Assembly (NCBI GenBank): GCA_965203615.1 | Contig: OZ241900.1 | Coordinates: 868,001-932,000, forward strand | Length of the DNA: 64,000 nucleotides | DNA from: VXNE01 sp965203615 | GTDB lineage: Bacteria; Pseudomonadota; Gammaproteobacteria; Pseudomonadales; Azotimanducaceae | Reading direction: 5' to 3' | Shown here: positions 16,095-24,719 of the stretch, in pieces | Position numbering within the stretch: position 1 is the stretch's first letter | Layout of the letters: every line of letters starts with the position of its first letter | Made by a program: the position numbers and the translations under genes | Notes under the pieces: model-generated | What the model was told of the DNA's origin: nothing | The model's input: the letters and a program-made list of their open reading frames with translations, nothing else | Databases searched by the model: none

Positions 16095-19000
16095 TCAAGT
16101 GAAGACGAACTCCGGTACGACTACCTCCCATTCATCGCAGAGGAGGCGATCCTGGTACTCGGGTTCGCTATCTTCGCGGCGCCAGTGCACGACCGCATGC
16201 ACTCGGGCGGAGTGGAATCGGCCCTGCGTCCTGTACTGCCTCGCCAACCGACCGATTGGTTGTCCGTGCCCGTTCGTGATCTCCCAGGGCGTCCTGTCGG
16301 TGTTGATCGATAGTTCGTCACCCGGTTCGAGGCGGCGAATCGCATCATGAATGGGGTGGTTGGAGCGGCGCCATCCCGCAAAGCTCAATTGGACGTCACC
16401 GAGCGTCAGCGTCTCTCGCCGGAGCTTCAACTCCGGCGGCACTTGCCGGTAAGCGACAAAGGGGCGTTGCAGCACCGACGGGTTGCCACGCAGTTCCGGG
16501 ATCGACGCGGTGCCCATAGATTCGTCACGCACCTCCAGTCCGCCCAGCGCCCCCGACTGGTTGTACGGGGTTTTCCGGGCCAGCGTCAGGGTTTTTCTGG
16601 CCCGGGTCATGGCCACGTAGTAGAGACGACGCCAAGCGTCCGAATCTTCACCGCTATCTGGCCTGCGCCAGTCGTCGTCAAGGATGATGACATGGTCGAA
16701 CTCCCGTCCCTTGGCGCTGTGGGCGGTAACCAGCAAAAGCCCATTCTGGCGACGGCGCAGTTCCCTGCCCCATTCGGCGAGCCACTCGTCGAAGCTCTCC
16801 ACGGGAATCTCGGCATCGCCCGTCTCAAGCCGAAAGTCGGATACGGCTTCCCGGAGGACATCCATCCAGTTCCCATCGGGTTGCGCGCCCGCCCAGCTTT
16901 CGAGAGCCATCGCATTCACGAGGCGCGCGCCTCGGCCCTCCAGCCAGGTCAGTAGCCGCCGCGTCTCGCGTAGCCGCCAAAAATAGCTCGCATCGTAGTT
17001 GGCCACCTGCGCCGGAATGCCTTCGAGCTCGCAGTAGCCTTGTACCGGATCCAGCGTACGCCAATGCCGGGCGATGACGGCGCAGTTGCGCCAGTCCCAA
17101 TCGCCCGCCGTCGCTGCAAGCGCCTCCAACCGTCTTAACTCGGAGATTGCCGCTACCGCCTGTGTCCGGTCGTCAGGCCCGGCCGGGAGCATCTGCACCC
17201 GGCCGCGGGCGACAGGGTCGCGCGCAGCCCACTCTCCGCCAGCGGCATGTTTCCTTCGCGCACGGTCGATCTCGATGGAGTGTTGTTTCTTGATGCGCTC
17301 CCCAGCCGGCGCAATGAACGCATTGGCGGCGTCAATGATGTGGGCCGTGGAGCGGTAGTTCTCCGTCAGCCAGGCTGGGCGAGCGGCGTAGTCGTCGCTA
17401 AATCGGCGGATGAACGCCACCGACGCACCCATGAAGCTGTAAATGTTCTGGTCGTCATCGCCGACGGCGAACAGCGTCAGCTTGCTGTCCGCCTCGTCCA
17501 AGGTGCGTCCCGCCAGGGCCGAAATGAGCGCGTACTGGTCCGGGTCGATGTCCTGGTACTCGTCCACGCAAATCCAGCGAAATCCGGCCAACAACCTCTC
17601 CCGTTGCGTATCCGCTTCCTCCGGCGGCAGACCGTCGCCGCGCAACAGTGCCGTCGCATCGCGCAGCACGTCGGCGAAGGCGTTGTCCGACCCGGATCTG
17701 TCGCCCCCTCCCGTGGCGGCAGCGAAGCTCGCGCCGACCAGGCGCATGGCGAGCGCGTGGCAGGTGAGCACCATGACGCCCCGGGCATCCCGGCCCACCA
17801 GTTCGTCGAGCCGACGACGAATCTCGACGGCGGCGTGGCGGTTGTAGGCGAGCGCCAGGATGCCGCGCGGGTTCTCGCGCCGTACCCGCAGGAGGTAGGC
17901 GATGCGATGCACCAGCACCCGGGTTTTGCCGGAACCGGGACCGGCGAGTACCAGTACGTTGGTCTGTTCACGAATGTCTGCAACGATCCGCCGCTGCGCC
18001 CCGCTCAGATCTTCAACAATGGTCCGCCAGGTCTGAGGCGTGGTCTCACGTGTAAGTTCCGCATGCCTGTTCGGCATCCATCGGTCCAGGAACAGGTCCC
18101 TATCCAGGTTGAAGTAGTCCATGGCGAGGCGTACCGCATCAGCCATGGCGTCGAGTCCGCGTTCCGCGAACTCGGCCATGACATGGATCTGCAAGACCTG
18201 CTCCTGGTAGTGGAGCTTGAGCGGTTCAAAGTCCGCATCCTCGAAGCCTGGCCGGCGAACTCCCGAACGTGGCCGGTCTGACAGGTGAATGGTCATCGCG
18301 GGTCGGAACACCGCAAGACCCTTGTTGAGCCGGATCACTTCCTGTTCGTGAAGCCAGAGGAGGCTGCGATCAAGCAACTTGCCGAGGTCCCGGTCCTCGC
18401 TTTTCAACACGAGGTCGTCCGCGAGAACCTTTCGCAACGCGCCCATGGTGGTTTCTGCGAGCAAGTCCGTACCCCTAAGCCCCGGCGGCAGTACCGCGAT
18501 CAGGTGGGCGAGGAGCAGTCCTGCCGCAGTACGGCGAAGTTCCGCCGTGCGCGCGAGGGCACTCCATTCCCGTCGCAGCGTGACCGCCACGGTTTCTCCG
18601 TCCTGGCGGCGCATGTCGATGCTACCGACTGACCCTCCTTCCGCCCGATCGTCGCCTCGACCATCCTGGGAGATGCTTCGCAGAATACGCAGCACCCGGT
18701 CCGGGAGGGCATGTGAAAGGCCGTCGTCTTTCAGCTTCTGGGACGCGATGCGCAGATGCAGCCGGGAGCGTTTGCTCTTTTCCAGGTCCGGCGCCGCTTC
18801 GCGCATGTGATCGATAAGCCCCGTCTCCAGATCACGGGCTTCCTGCAATCGCTGTTCGGAAGAACGCGCGATTCCGGCGTGCACAAACGCCGTCAGCGCC
18901 AAGTCGTTGGTGACGAGACCCAGGTGCTCCAGATCGTGCAGAGCCGTTCGAACACCCGCCGCACTCAATCCGGCGACACCCATCAACTCGTCGGTGGAAA

Positions 19001-21272
19001 TCCCTTCGTCGGCGTCGGCGGCGATCAAGGCGCCCACCAACTTCAACAGTTCCCGGCGGCGGGACTCCTCCAGGTTCTTCCTCGCGGCAAGTCTGTCGCG
19101 TGCCTCGTCCACGGAGTTCACGCGCAATGAAGAAGGGAACACCTGGACCCGGTTCTCCTCCCGTGTCAGCAAGGCGGCGTCCTCAAGCCAGGCAACCGCC
19201 GTTTTCACCCGCGTGTCGTCCGTGTTGCTGTCGCGTTCGAAGGCGTTGTCCTCGTCTTCGACCAGTACTTCACCCGCAGTCGCGACGACCTCTCCTTTCA
19301 AACGGCGCTTGCGATCCATGTTCCGCAGCGCACGGAGGATGCCGTGGATTTCCCGCCGGGTGAGGCGCGAGCGCGCCGACATGCCGAACTGCCGCTCCAC
19401 GTCGTCGTCCGTGTAGAGCAGGACGCAGCGGGCGGCCTTGCGGTCCCGCCCCGCGCGCCCCGCTTCCTGCAGGTAGTTTTCCAGCGATCCCGGTATGTCG
19501 GCGTGGATCACGAGCCGCACATCCGGCTTGTCTATGCCCATGCCGAACGCGTTGGTCGCGGCGATGACCCGCAACGAGCCGGCGATGAAGCGCTGTTGCG
19601 TATTCTTCTTCGTTTCCGGCGGCAACCCGGCGTGAAAGTGCGCGGCGGCGAAGGCCTTCCGGTTCAGGTATTCCGCCACGTCTTCGCAGTATTTCCGCGT
19701 CGCGCAATAGACGATCGCCCCGCCGGACCGCTCCGGCGGCAGATCAGACAAGAGCACCTGATGGATGTCGTCCAGCTTGTGGGCGCTGTCCGTGGGCAAC
19801 ACCGCAAACTCCAGATTCTCGCGTCGGGCACCACCGTCGAACAGGGAGAACTCGATGCCGAGCTGATCGCGAAAGTAGTCTTGTATGTCCGCCACCACGT
19901 CAGGTTTCGCCGTGGCCGTCAGGCACATCACGGGCGGCGGGTCGGAATCTGCCGCCCGCTCCCGAATGAAGCGCCCCACATAGCGATAGTCGGGCCGAAA
20001 GTCGTGGCCCCAACGCGACAGGCAGTGTGCCTCGTCGAGCACCCACGCGCCGACTTCCCGCTGTGCGAGGGTTCGGCGCAGCGAGCGGTTGCGCAACTGT
20101 TCCGGCGAGATCAGCAGAATGGCCGCATCGCCCAGGCGCACCCGGTCCAGCGCGTCCGCGCGTTCCGGCATGGACAGCATCCCGTTCACCGTCACGCACG
20201 AACCGATGCCCCGCCCCTCGAGACCCGCGACCTGGTCCGCCATGAGCGCCACGAGAGGCGAAATCACCACCGTGAGCGCACCGGTCTTGTCGTAGCGGGA
20301 GAGCGCGGGAACCTGGTAGCAGAGCGACTTGCCGGCACCGGTGGGAAGAATCCCGAACGCGTGCTCGCCGGCCATGACCCTCTCCACGATCGCATGCTGC
20401 ATCGATCGGCCATCGTCTGTAACCGGCTCAGCGCGAAAATGGTCGAACCCGAACCACCGCTTGAGTTCCTTCGCGGCATCGTGTCGTTCACGGCACCAGC
20501 CGCAACCTGCAAAAGAGCAAGGCACGTCACGAAGGCGCCGCACCAATGCGCCAGCCTCCGGGAACTGGTGGCGCACCCAGGGCGGCATGACGGAATTGCC
20601 GCCCGCAACGGAAAGCCAGGCGAGCGCGTACGCCAACGGCCAACCGTCGTGCCCGCCCGTTAACGCCTCTCGTCCCTGCACGACGCAGACATTGCCATCC
20701 AGAAGGCGGTCAATCGCTTCTCTCACTTCCCCATCAGCCGGGCGGCCCGCATTCCTGAGCCCGGCAAAGAAGGCATGGAAGCCTTCAGACGCTCCAGATT
20801 TCGTAGTCAACCAATGCCAGGCAAGGAGCAGATCGGGGTCGGCGCGAGAAAGCGCATCCCGTTCATCGGCAAGGAGGTCGAGCGCCTGTCGTGCGTCGAG
20901 TTCGGGGTTGTTGACCTGTCCCCGCACTAATCCCCCATCCTGGTAGTGCTTTACGAGGTGGTGGTAGGGGTTGGCAGGAAATGCCAGCGGACTCAGTCGC
21001 AAGGTGTCCAGCAGTGGCATGCTCAACATGCGCAGCTCGGGCGCGGCGGCTTGAAGATGCTTGATGTCGAAGTCGATCAGGTTGTGACCGACGAGACACT
21101 CCCCGTCCCCGGCAAAGTCGTCAAGCTGCGCAAGCGCGTCGCGCAAACCGGCGCCGCGAAGACGCCCTTTCGGAAATGTCAGCGCCGCGCCCGTTTCTTC
21201 GTCGACGGCAGCGAAAGCGAGAATGCGCCCGTCGCGTTTTCCAACTTCCAGGTCAACAGAAACGCAGCGCAT
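16095..21272 (-). CDS. Giant DnaQ-like exonuclease / RecQ helicase / UvrD helicase fusion
   Basis: This 1725-residue protein carries three enzyme modules. Residues about 1-165 form a DEDDh exonuclease (VDLEVG, VGHNLIDFD, later H..D in NNPELDARQA). A Cys/His cluster CSFAGCGWCRERH precedes a RecQ-type SF2 core with GILPTGAGKS (about 306), VLDEAHCLSRWGHDFRPDY (about 411) and QEAGRAGRD (about 605). A middle part contains winged-helix-like segments. A UvrD-type SF1 core follows with AGPGSGKTRVLVHR (about 1108), CVDEYQDIDPDQ (about 1233), GDDDQNIYSFMG, ENYRST, TAHSAKGREF and YYVAMTRARK (about 1550). All motifs look intact. I start at the ATG ending at 21272, where the exonuclease begins; the frame is open further upstream into the NYN gene. 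The 29-nt gap to the upstream NYN gene suggests one operon. DNA repair or anti-mobile-element roles are both possible. Confidence 0.9.
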   Translation of the reverse strand: MRCVSVDLEVGKRDGRILAFAAVDEETGAALTFPKGRLRGAGLRDALAQLDDFAGDGECLVGHNLIDFDIKHLQAAAPELRMLSMPLLDTLRLSPLAFPANPYHHLVKHYQDGGLVRGQVNNPELDARQALDLLADERDALSRADPDLLLAWHWLTTKSGASEGFHAFFAGLRNAGRPADGEVREAIDRLLDGNVCVVQGREALTGGHDGWPLAYALAWLSVAGGNSVMPPWVRHQFPEAGALVRRLRDVPCSFAGCGWCRERHDAAKELKRWFGFDHFRAEPVTDDGRSMQHAIVERVMAGEHAFGILPTGAGKSLCYQVPALSRYDKTGALTVVISPLVALMADQVAGLEGRGIGSCVTVNGMLSMPERADALDRVRLGDAAILLISPEQLRNRSLRRTLAQREVGAWVLDEAHCLSRWGHDFRPDYRYVGRFIRERAADSDPPPVMCLTATAKPDVVADIQDYFRDQLGIEFSLFDGGARRENLEFAVLPTDSAHKLDDIHQVLLSDLPPERSGGAIVYCATRKYCEDVAEYLNRKAFAAAHFHAGLPPETKKNTQQRFIAGSLRVIAATNAFGMGIDKPDVRLVIHADIPGSLENYLQEAGRAGRDRKAARCVLLYTDDDVERQFGMSARSRLTRREIHGILRALRNMDRKRRLKGEVVATAGEVLVEDEDNAFERDSNTDDTRVKTAVAWLEDAALLTREENRVQVFPSSLRVNSVDEARDRLAARKNLEESRRRELLKLVGALIAADADEGISTDELMGVAGLSAAGVRTALHDLEHLGLVTNDLALTAFVHAGIARSSEQRLQEARDLETGLIDHMREAAPDLEKSKRSRLHLRIASQKLKDDGLSHALPDRVLRILRSISQDGRGDDRAEGGSVGSIDMRRQDGETVAVTLRREWSALARTAELRRTAAGLLLAHLIAVLPPGLRGTDLLAETTMGALRKVLADDLVLKSEDRDLGKLLDRSLLWLHEQEVIRLNKGLAVFRPAMTIHLSDRPRSGVRRPGFEDADFEPLKLHYQEQVLQIHVMAEFAERGLDAMADAVRLAMDYFNLDRDLFLDRWMPNRHAELTRETTPQTWRTIVEDLSGAQRRIVADIREQTNVLVLAGPGSGKTRVLVHRIAYLLRVRRENPRGILALAYNRHAAVEIRRRLDELVGRDARGVMVLTCHALAMRLVGASFAAATGGGDRSGSDNAFADVLRDATALLRGDGLPPEEADTQRERLLAGFRWICVDEYQDIDPDQYALISALAGRTLDEADSKLTLFAVGDDDQNIYSFMGASVAFIRRFSDDYAARPAWLTENYRSTAHIIDAANAFIAPAGERIKKQHSIEIDRARRKHAAGGEWAARDPVARGRVQMLPAGPDDRTQAVAAISELRRLEALAATAGDWDWRNCAVIARHWRTLDPVQGYCELEGIPAQVANYDASYFWRLRETRRLLTWLEGRGARLVNAMALESWAGAQPDGNWMDVLREAVSDFRLETGDAEIPVESFDEWLAEWGRELRRRQNGLLLVTAHSAKGREFDHVIILDDDWRRPDSGEDSDAWRRLYYVAMTRARKTLTLARKTPYNQSGALGGLEVRDESMGTASIPELRGNPSVLQRPFVAYRQVPPELKLRRETLTLGDVQLSFAGWRRSNHPIHDAIRRLEPGDELSINTDRTPWEITNGHGQPIGRLARQYRTQGRFHSARVHAVVHWRREDSEPEYQDRLLCDEWEVVVPEFVFT

Positions 21273-21301
21273 CGACGACCCCACGCTTCCGTTCCACCCC
21301 G

Positions 21302-22564
21302 TCAGTCGCGTTGCACCGCCGCGGCCGCCGCTTGGCGTTTCGCCGTTGCGAGAACCTTCCTGCAGTATGCCAGGTCGCCTGACGCCTTGCGGTCGAGTCC
21401 GAAAACGTCGCAAAGCGTCGCGACGTCTACCGGCGTCTCGCCAGCCATCAGCAGAAGCCGTGTCGCGATGGCGGTCTCGTACGTCCGGATCAGCGACTCC
21501 GCCGTGCGCGGGTCCAACGCCAGCGACATGCGCCGCTCCCGGAAGAACACGCCTTCCTGGCCGTCTTCAACCACCAAGATCCCACCGATGGAGAGCGTTC
21601 GGGCGTACTTGACCGTGTCACTGAACGTGAGGGCGCCCTGGTCGCCCGCCCCTTGCATTGAAGCGTGCACTTCGCCCAGCGTGAATGGCCCGGTCCGGTC
21701 AGCCATCGCCCTGAACAGCCACGAGAGAACTGCTCGGCGGTGCGACGCGTCTCCATCGTAGCGCAGTGCCTTCAGCTTTGCCTTCCTGGCCAACTGCGCT
21801 GCTTCGCCGTCATCTCGCCCTACCGCCGGGGCCGAGATGGGATAGACGCGCAGGTCGCCCCCTGTCGCGGGTGCCGGCACTACCCGTACGACGCTATTCA
21901 TCTGGCCGAGGAAGCTCCCGAAGCTCCTGAAACCGTACGAACTCTCGTCAAAACTGGACGATAGCGCTCGGCGCAGCATCGTCTTGACCTCCGAGCCGAG
22001 AAGCCCCTCGGGATCTTCCCGCACGATCTCCGCCAGCTTGATGCGAACCTCGTCGATGCTCTCCGAACCCGTTGGCTCGACGGTCGACGTGAGCGCCTCG
22101 TAGCGTAGGAAGCGGTCGCAAAGCGACGAGAAGTCGCTACTCACCGCGCTGTTTGGAGACACTCCGATCACGGTCTTGCCGTGACGCCGCAGTTCCTTTA
22201 GGACGTGTATGAAGTCTCGGTCACCCGACACGATCACGTAGATGTCGATATGCGGCAGCGAGGACATCAGGCTGATCGCATCGACTGCCATCTTCACGTC
22301 AACCGCGTTCTTAATCTGCGCGCCGCGACGCTGACCGAAAACATGCACCAGTTCGATACCGAGCCCGTATAGGTCAGCCTGGTACTGATTCACATCCCTC
22401 ATGCGCCAGTCCGCGTAGGCGTTCGCGACCAGCACCCGCCCATACTCGTCCGCCAGCCGGAACACCGCATCGCAGTCGATGTCCTCCTCATCCACGGCCC
22501 TGACCAAGTTCTCGAAATCGATCAGGAGGGCTACTTGACCCACCGTAGCCGCGTCCACATTCAC
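21302..22564 (-). CDS. NYN domain ribonuclease-like protein with LOTUS/OST-HTH domain
   Basis: This 420-residue protein begins with a NYN (PIN-like) domain: LLIDFENL (Asp16), NAYADWR, a VDVKMAVDAI segment and VSGDRDF with the acidic metal-binding residues. A LOTUS/OST-HTH domain, an RNA-binding winged helix, follows at about 170-250 (GLLGSEVKTMLRRA...FGSFLGQM). The remainder is helical with a second winged-helix feel (LSWLFRAMADR...LGEVHASMQG). By family it is a metal-dependent RNase or RNA-binding effector, similar in architecture to LabA/MARF1-like proteins. AGGTG precedes the ATG. It is the upstream partner of the giant helicase and probably acts with it. Confidence 0.88.
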   Translation of the reverse strand: MNVDAATVGQVALLIDFENLVRAVDEEDIDCDAVFRLADEYGRVLVANAYADWRMRDVNQYQADLYGLGIELVHVFGQRRGAQIKNAVDVKMAVDAISLMSSLPHIDIYVIVSGDRDFIHVLKELRRHGKTVIGVSPNSAVSSDFSSLCDRFLRYEALTSTVEPTGSESIDEVRIKLAEIVREDPEGLLGSEVKTMLRRALSSSFDESSYGFRSFGSFLGQMNSVVRVVPAPATGGDLRVYPISAPAVGRDDGEAAQLARKAKLKALRYDGDASHRRAVLSWLFRAMADRTGPFTLGEVHASMQGAGDQGALTFSDTVKYARTLSIGGILVVEDGQEGVFFRERRMSLALDPRTAESLIRTYETAIATRLLLMAGETPVDVATLCDVFGLDRKASGDLAYCRKVLATAKRQAAAAAVQRD

Positions 22565-22695
22565 CTTCGCCTATTCCCCGTTGGCCCAAACACCGACCAT
22601 TGTCCCAAACCTCCGCCGACGGCGCGATGGGGGCGAGACGTGGTTCATAACATCTGGAGTTTTGTTGGTGAGTGGAGCAGTCCTTCCGGGTGGCG

Positions 22696-23388
22696 TCAGC
22701 CGGCTGTCACCGCGATGGCATCCCCTATCGGCTCGCTGCACAGCGGTTCTTTGTTTCGCGCGTTATTAACGTGCGTGGACACCGGCACGACATCGAGCGG
22801 ATGCGGCAGCGTGGGCCCCAGCATGGCCATGAGATCCCTGGCGGGGGTGGACCGGTCGATCCATGTGCAGGCATCGTCAAAGGACAGCATGAGCGGCTGC
22901 CGATCATGGACGAAGGCGAGGTTACGATTGGCCGGCGTGGTCACCACCGCGAATCCAACGGTGGCGTCTCCCGTCGCCCGATCTCGCCACCGGTCCCAGA
23001 CTCCGGCGAGCAGCATCGGGCGTTCGCCGGCCGGCCTGACGTAGAAGGGCATCCTGCCGCGGCCGCTGCCCGTCCACTCGTAAAAACCGCAGACCGGCAC
23101 GACGCAGCGGCGCCGGCGGAACGGTTCCCTGAACGCGGGACTCGTCGGCAACGTTTCGCAGCGCGCGTTGAACATCGCGTAGCGCGTCGCCAGGGTCTTC
23201 GACCAGTACGGCGTCAGCCACCAGCGGGCCGACGTCGCGCGGCGCCTATCGTCCCGCGCATGGCCCACGATCCAGACCTGCTCGGTGGGGGCGGCGTTGC
23301 GGTTGTCTTCGCCGGGATACGGCTGTCCCGTCAACTCGACGAATATCTCGACCAGCGGGTCCGAAACGACGTTCAATCGCCCGCACAT
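22696..23388 (-). CDS. yedK: SOS response-associated peptidase (SRAP, YedK/HMCES family)
   Basis: This 230-residue SRAP protein would form a covalent thiazolidine crosslink with abasic sites in single-stranded DNA and protect them. The catalytic Cys2 is in place after Met removal (MCGRLN). NARCET, CGFYEW (Glu) and VHDRQP (His) match the active-site set. Length is normal for the family. It lies 131 bp upstream of the NYN gene on the same strand, putting a DNA-damage protein ahead of the helicase-nuclease pair. Whether they share a promoter is unclear. Confidence 0.92.
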   Translation of the reverse strand: MCGRLNVVSDPLVEIFVELTGQPYPGEDNRNAAPTEQVWIVGHARDDRRRATSARWWLTPYWSKTLATRYAMFNARCETLPTSPAFREPFRRRRCVVPVCGFYEWTGSGRGRMPFYVRPAGERPMLLAGVWDRWRDRATGDATVGFAVVTTPANRNLAFVHDRQPLMLSFDDACTWIDRSTPARDLMAMLGPTLPHPLDVVPVSTHVNNARNKEPLCSEPIGDAIAVTAG

Positions 23389-23498
23389 TCACCAAACCTC
23401 CGACAGCTTCACCGACGGCCTTACCCCGCCAGTGTCAGGCGTGCTAATTTTAGGAACGACCATTCTGGCCGGCAACGCACGGCGCATCGGGAGGGGAC

Positions 23499-24677
23499 AT
23501 GGCCGCACTTGATGATTTCCGCGAAGAGACCCGGACCTGGCTCGACCGCAACTGCCCGGCGGCCGCGCGCGGCCCCGGGGACATTCCCGCCGGCGGCACG
23601 AAGTTGCCCATCGACGATCCGGACACGCTGCTCTGGCGCGACCGCATGGCCGAGAGGGGATGGACCGCGCCGACCTGGCCCGTGGAGTACGGCGGCGGGG
23701 GCCTCTCGAACGAAGAGTCCATGGTGCTCGTGCAGGAAATGCAACGCATCAGCGCGCGCGCTCCGCTGACCGGCATGGGCGTCAACCTCATCGGCCCGAC
23801 CCTGCTCGAGTTCGGCACCGACGACCAGAAACGACGCCACATACCGCCCATCGTCCGGGGAGATATCCGCTGGTGCCAGGGATACAGCGAACCCGGCTCC
23901 GGCTCGGACCTGGCGAGCCTGCGTACCCGCGCCGAGGACAACGGCGACCACTTTCTCGTCAACGGCCAGAAGATATGGACCTCCGGCGCGCACTATTCCG
24001 ACTGGATCTTCGCGCTGGTTCGCACCGACCCCGATGTCCCGAAACACGTCGGCATCAGCTTCGTGCTGATGGACATGGACCAGCCCGGCATCACGGTCCG
24101 GCCCATTCGCCTGATCAGCGGCGCCTCGCCGTTCTGCGAGACGTTTTTCGTCGACGCCATCGCGCGCAGGGACGACCTGGTCGGAGAGCTGAACAAGGGC
24201 TGGACCGTCGGCAAGCGGCTGCTGCAACACGAGCGCGGCAGCATGGCGTCGCTGGTCGGCGGCGCGGCCACCGACCCCAGGCCGACGCTGCAGGACGAGG
24301 CCAAGCGCCTTGCCGGAGACGACGGCGGGCGCATTGCCAACACCGGCCTGCGCAGCCAGGTGGTTGTCCACAACATGAACGATCACGCGTTTCGTCTCAC
24401 GCAACTCCGCGCGGTGGAAGAGGCGCGTGGCGGCGGGACCCCCGGACCGATCACTTCCATCTTCAAGACGTACGGCACGGAACTCAGGCAGGAGAAGTCC
24501 TCGCTATTCGTGCAGATGCGGGGCACCCGGGGACTCCTGTGGGACGAGGCGTCTGCCAACCAGCAGTTCGAGGACACGCGCACCTGGCTCGCGGATCGCG
24601 CCTCCTCCATCTACAGCGGCTCGAACGAGATCCAACGCAACATCATCGCCAAACGCGTGCTCGGTCTGCCCGACTAG
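23499..24677 (+). CDS. Acyl-CoA dehydrogenase family protein
   Basis: This 392-residue FAD-dependent acyl-CoA dehydrogenase catalyses alpha,beta-dehydrogenation of a CoA thioester. Diagnostic stretches are WCQGYSEPGSGSDLASLRT (FAD/substrate loop), FLVNGQKIWTSGAH and the C-terminal YSGSNEIQRNIIAKRVLGL. A strong GGGAGGGG sits just before the ATG at 23499. It heads a plus-strand run with the S9 peptidase and Lhr helicase (gaps of 42 and 24 nt), though those products have no evident shared pathway. The specific substrate is unknown. Confidence 0.93.
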   Translation: MAALDDFREETRTWLDRNCPAAARGPGDIPAGGTKLPIDDPDTLLWRDRMAERGWTAPTWPVEYGGGGLSNEESMVLVQEMQRISARAPLTGMGVNLIGPTLLEFGTDDQKRRHIPPIVRGDIRWCQGYSEPGSGSDLASLRTRAEDNGDHFLVNGQKIWTSGAHYSDWIFALVRTDPDVPKHVGISFVLMDMDQPGITVRPIRLISGASPFCETFFVDAIARRDDLVGELNKGWTVGKRLLQHERGSMASLVGGAATDPRPTLQDEAKRLAGDDGGRIANTGLRSQVVVHNMNDHAFRLTQLRAVEEARGGGTPGPITSIFKTYGTELRQEKSSLFVQMRGTRGLLWDEASANQQFEDTRTWLADRASSIYSGSNEIQRNIIAKRVLGLPD

Positions 24678-24719
24678 TGCTCTCGACATTCCCCGCAGAC
24701 CGAAACAGGATCGTTGAAC

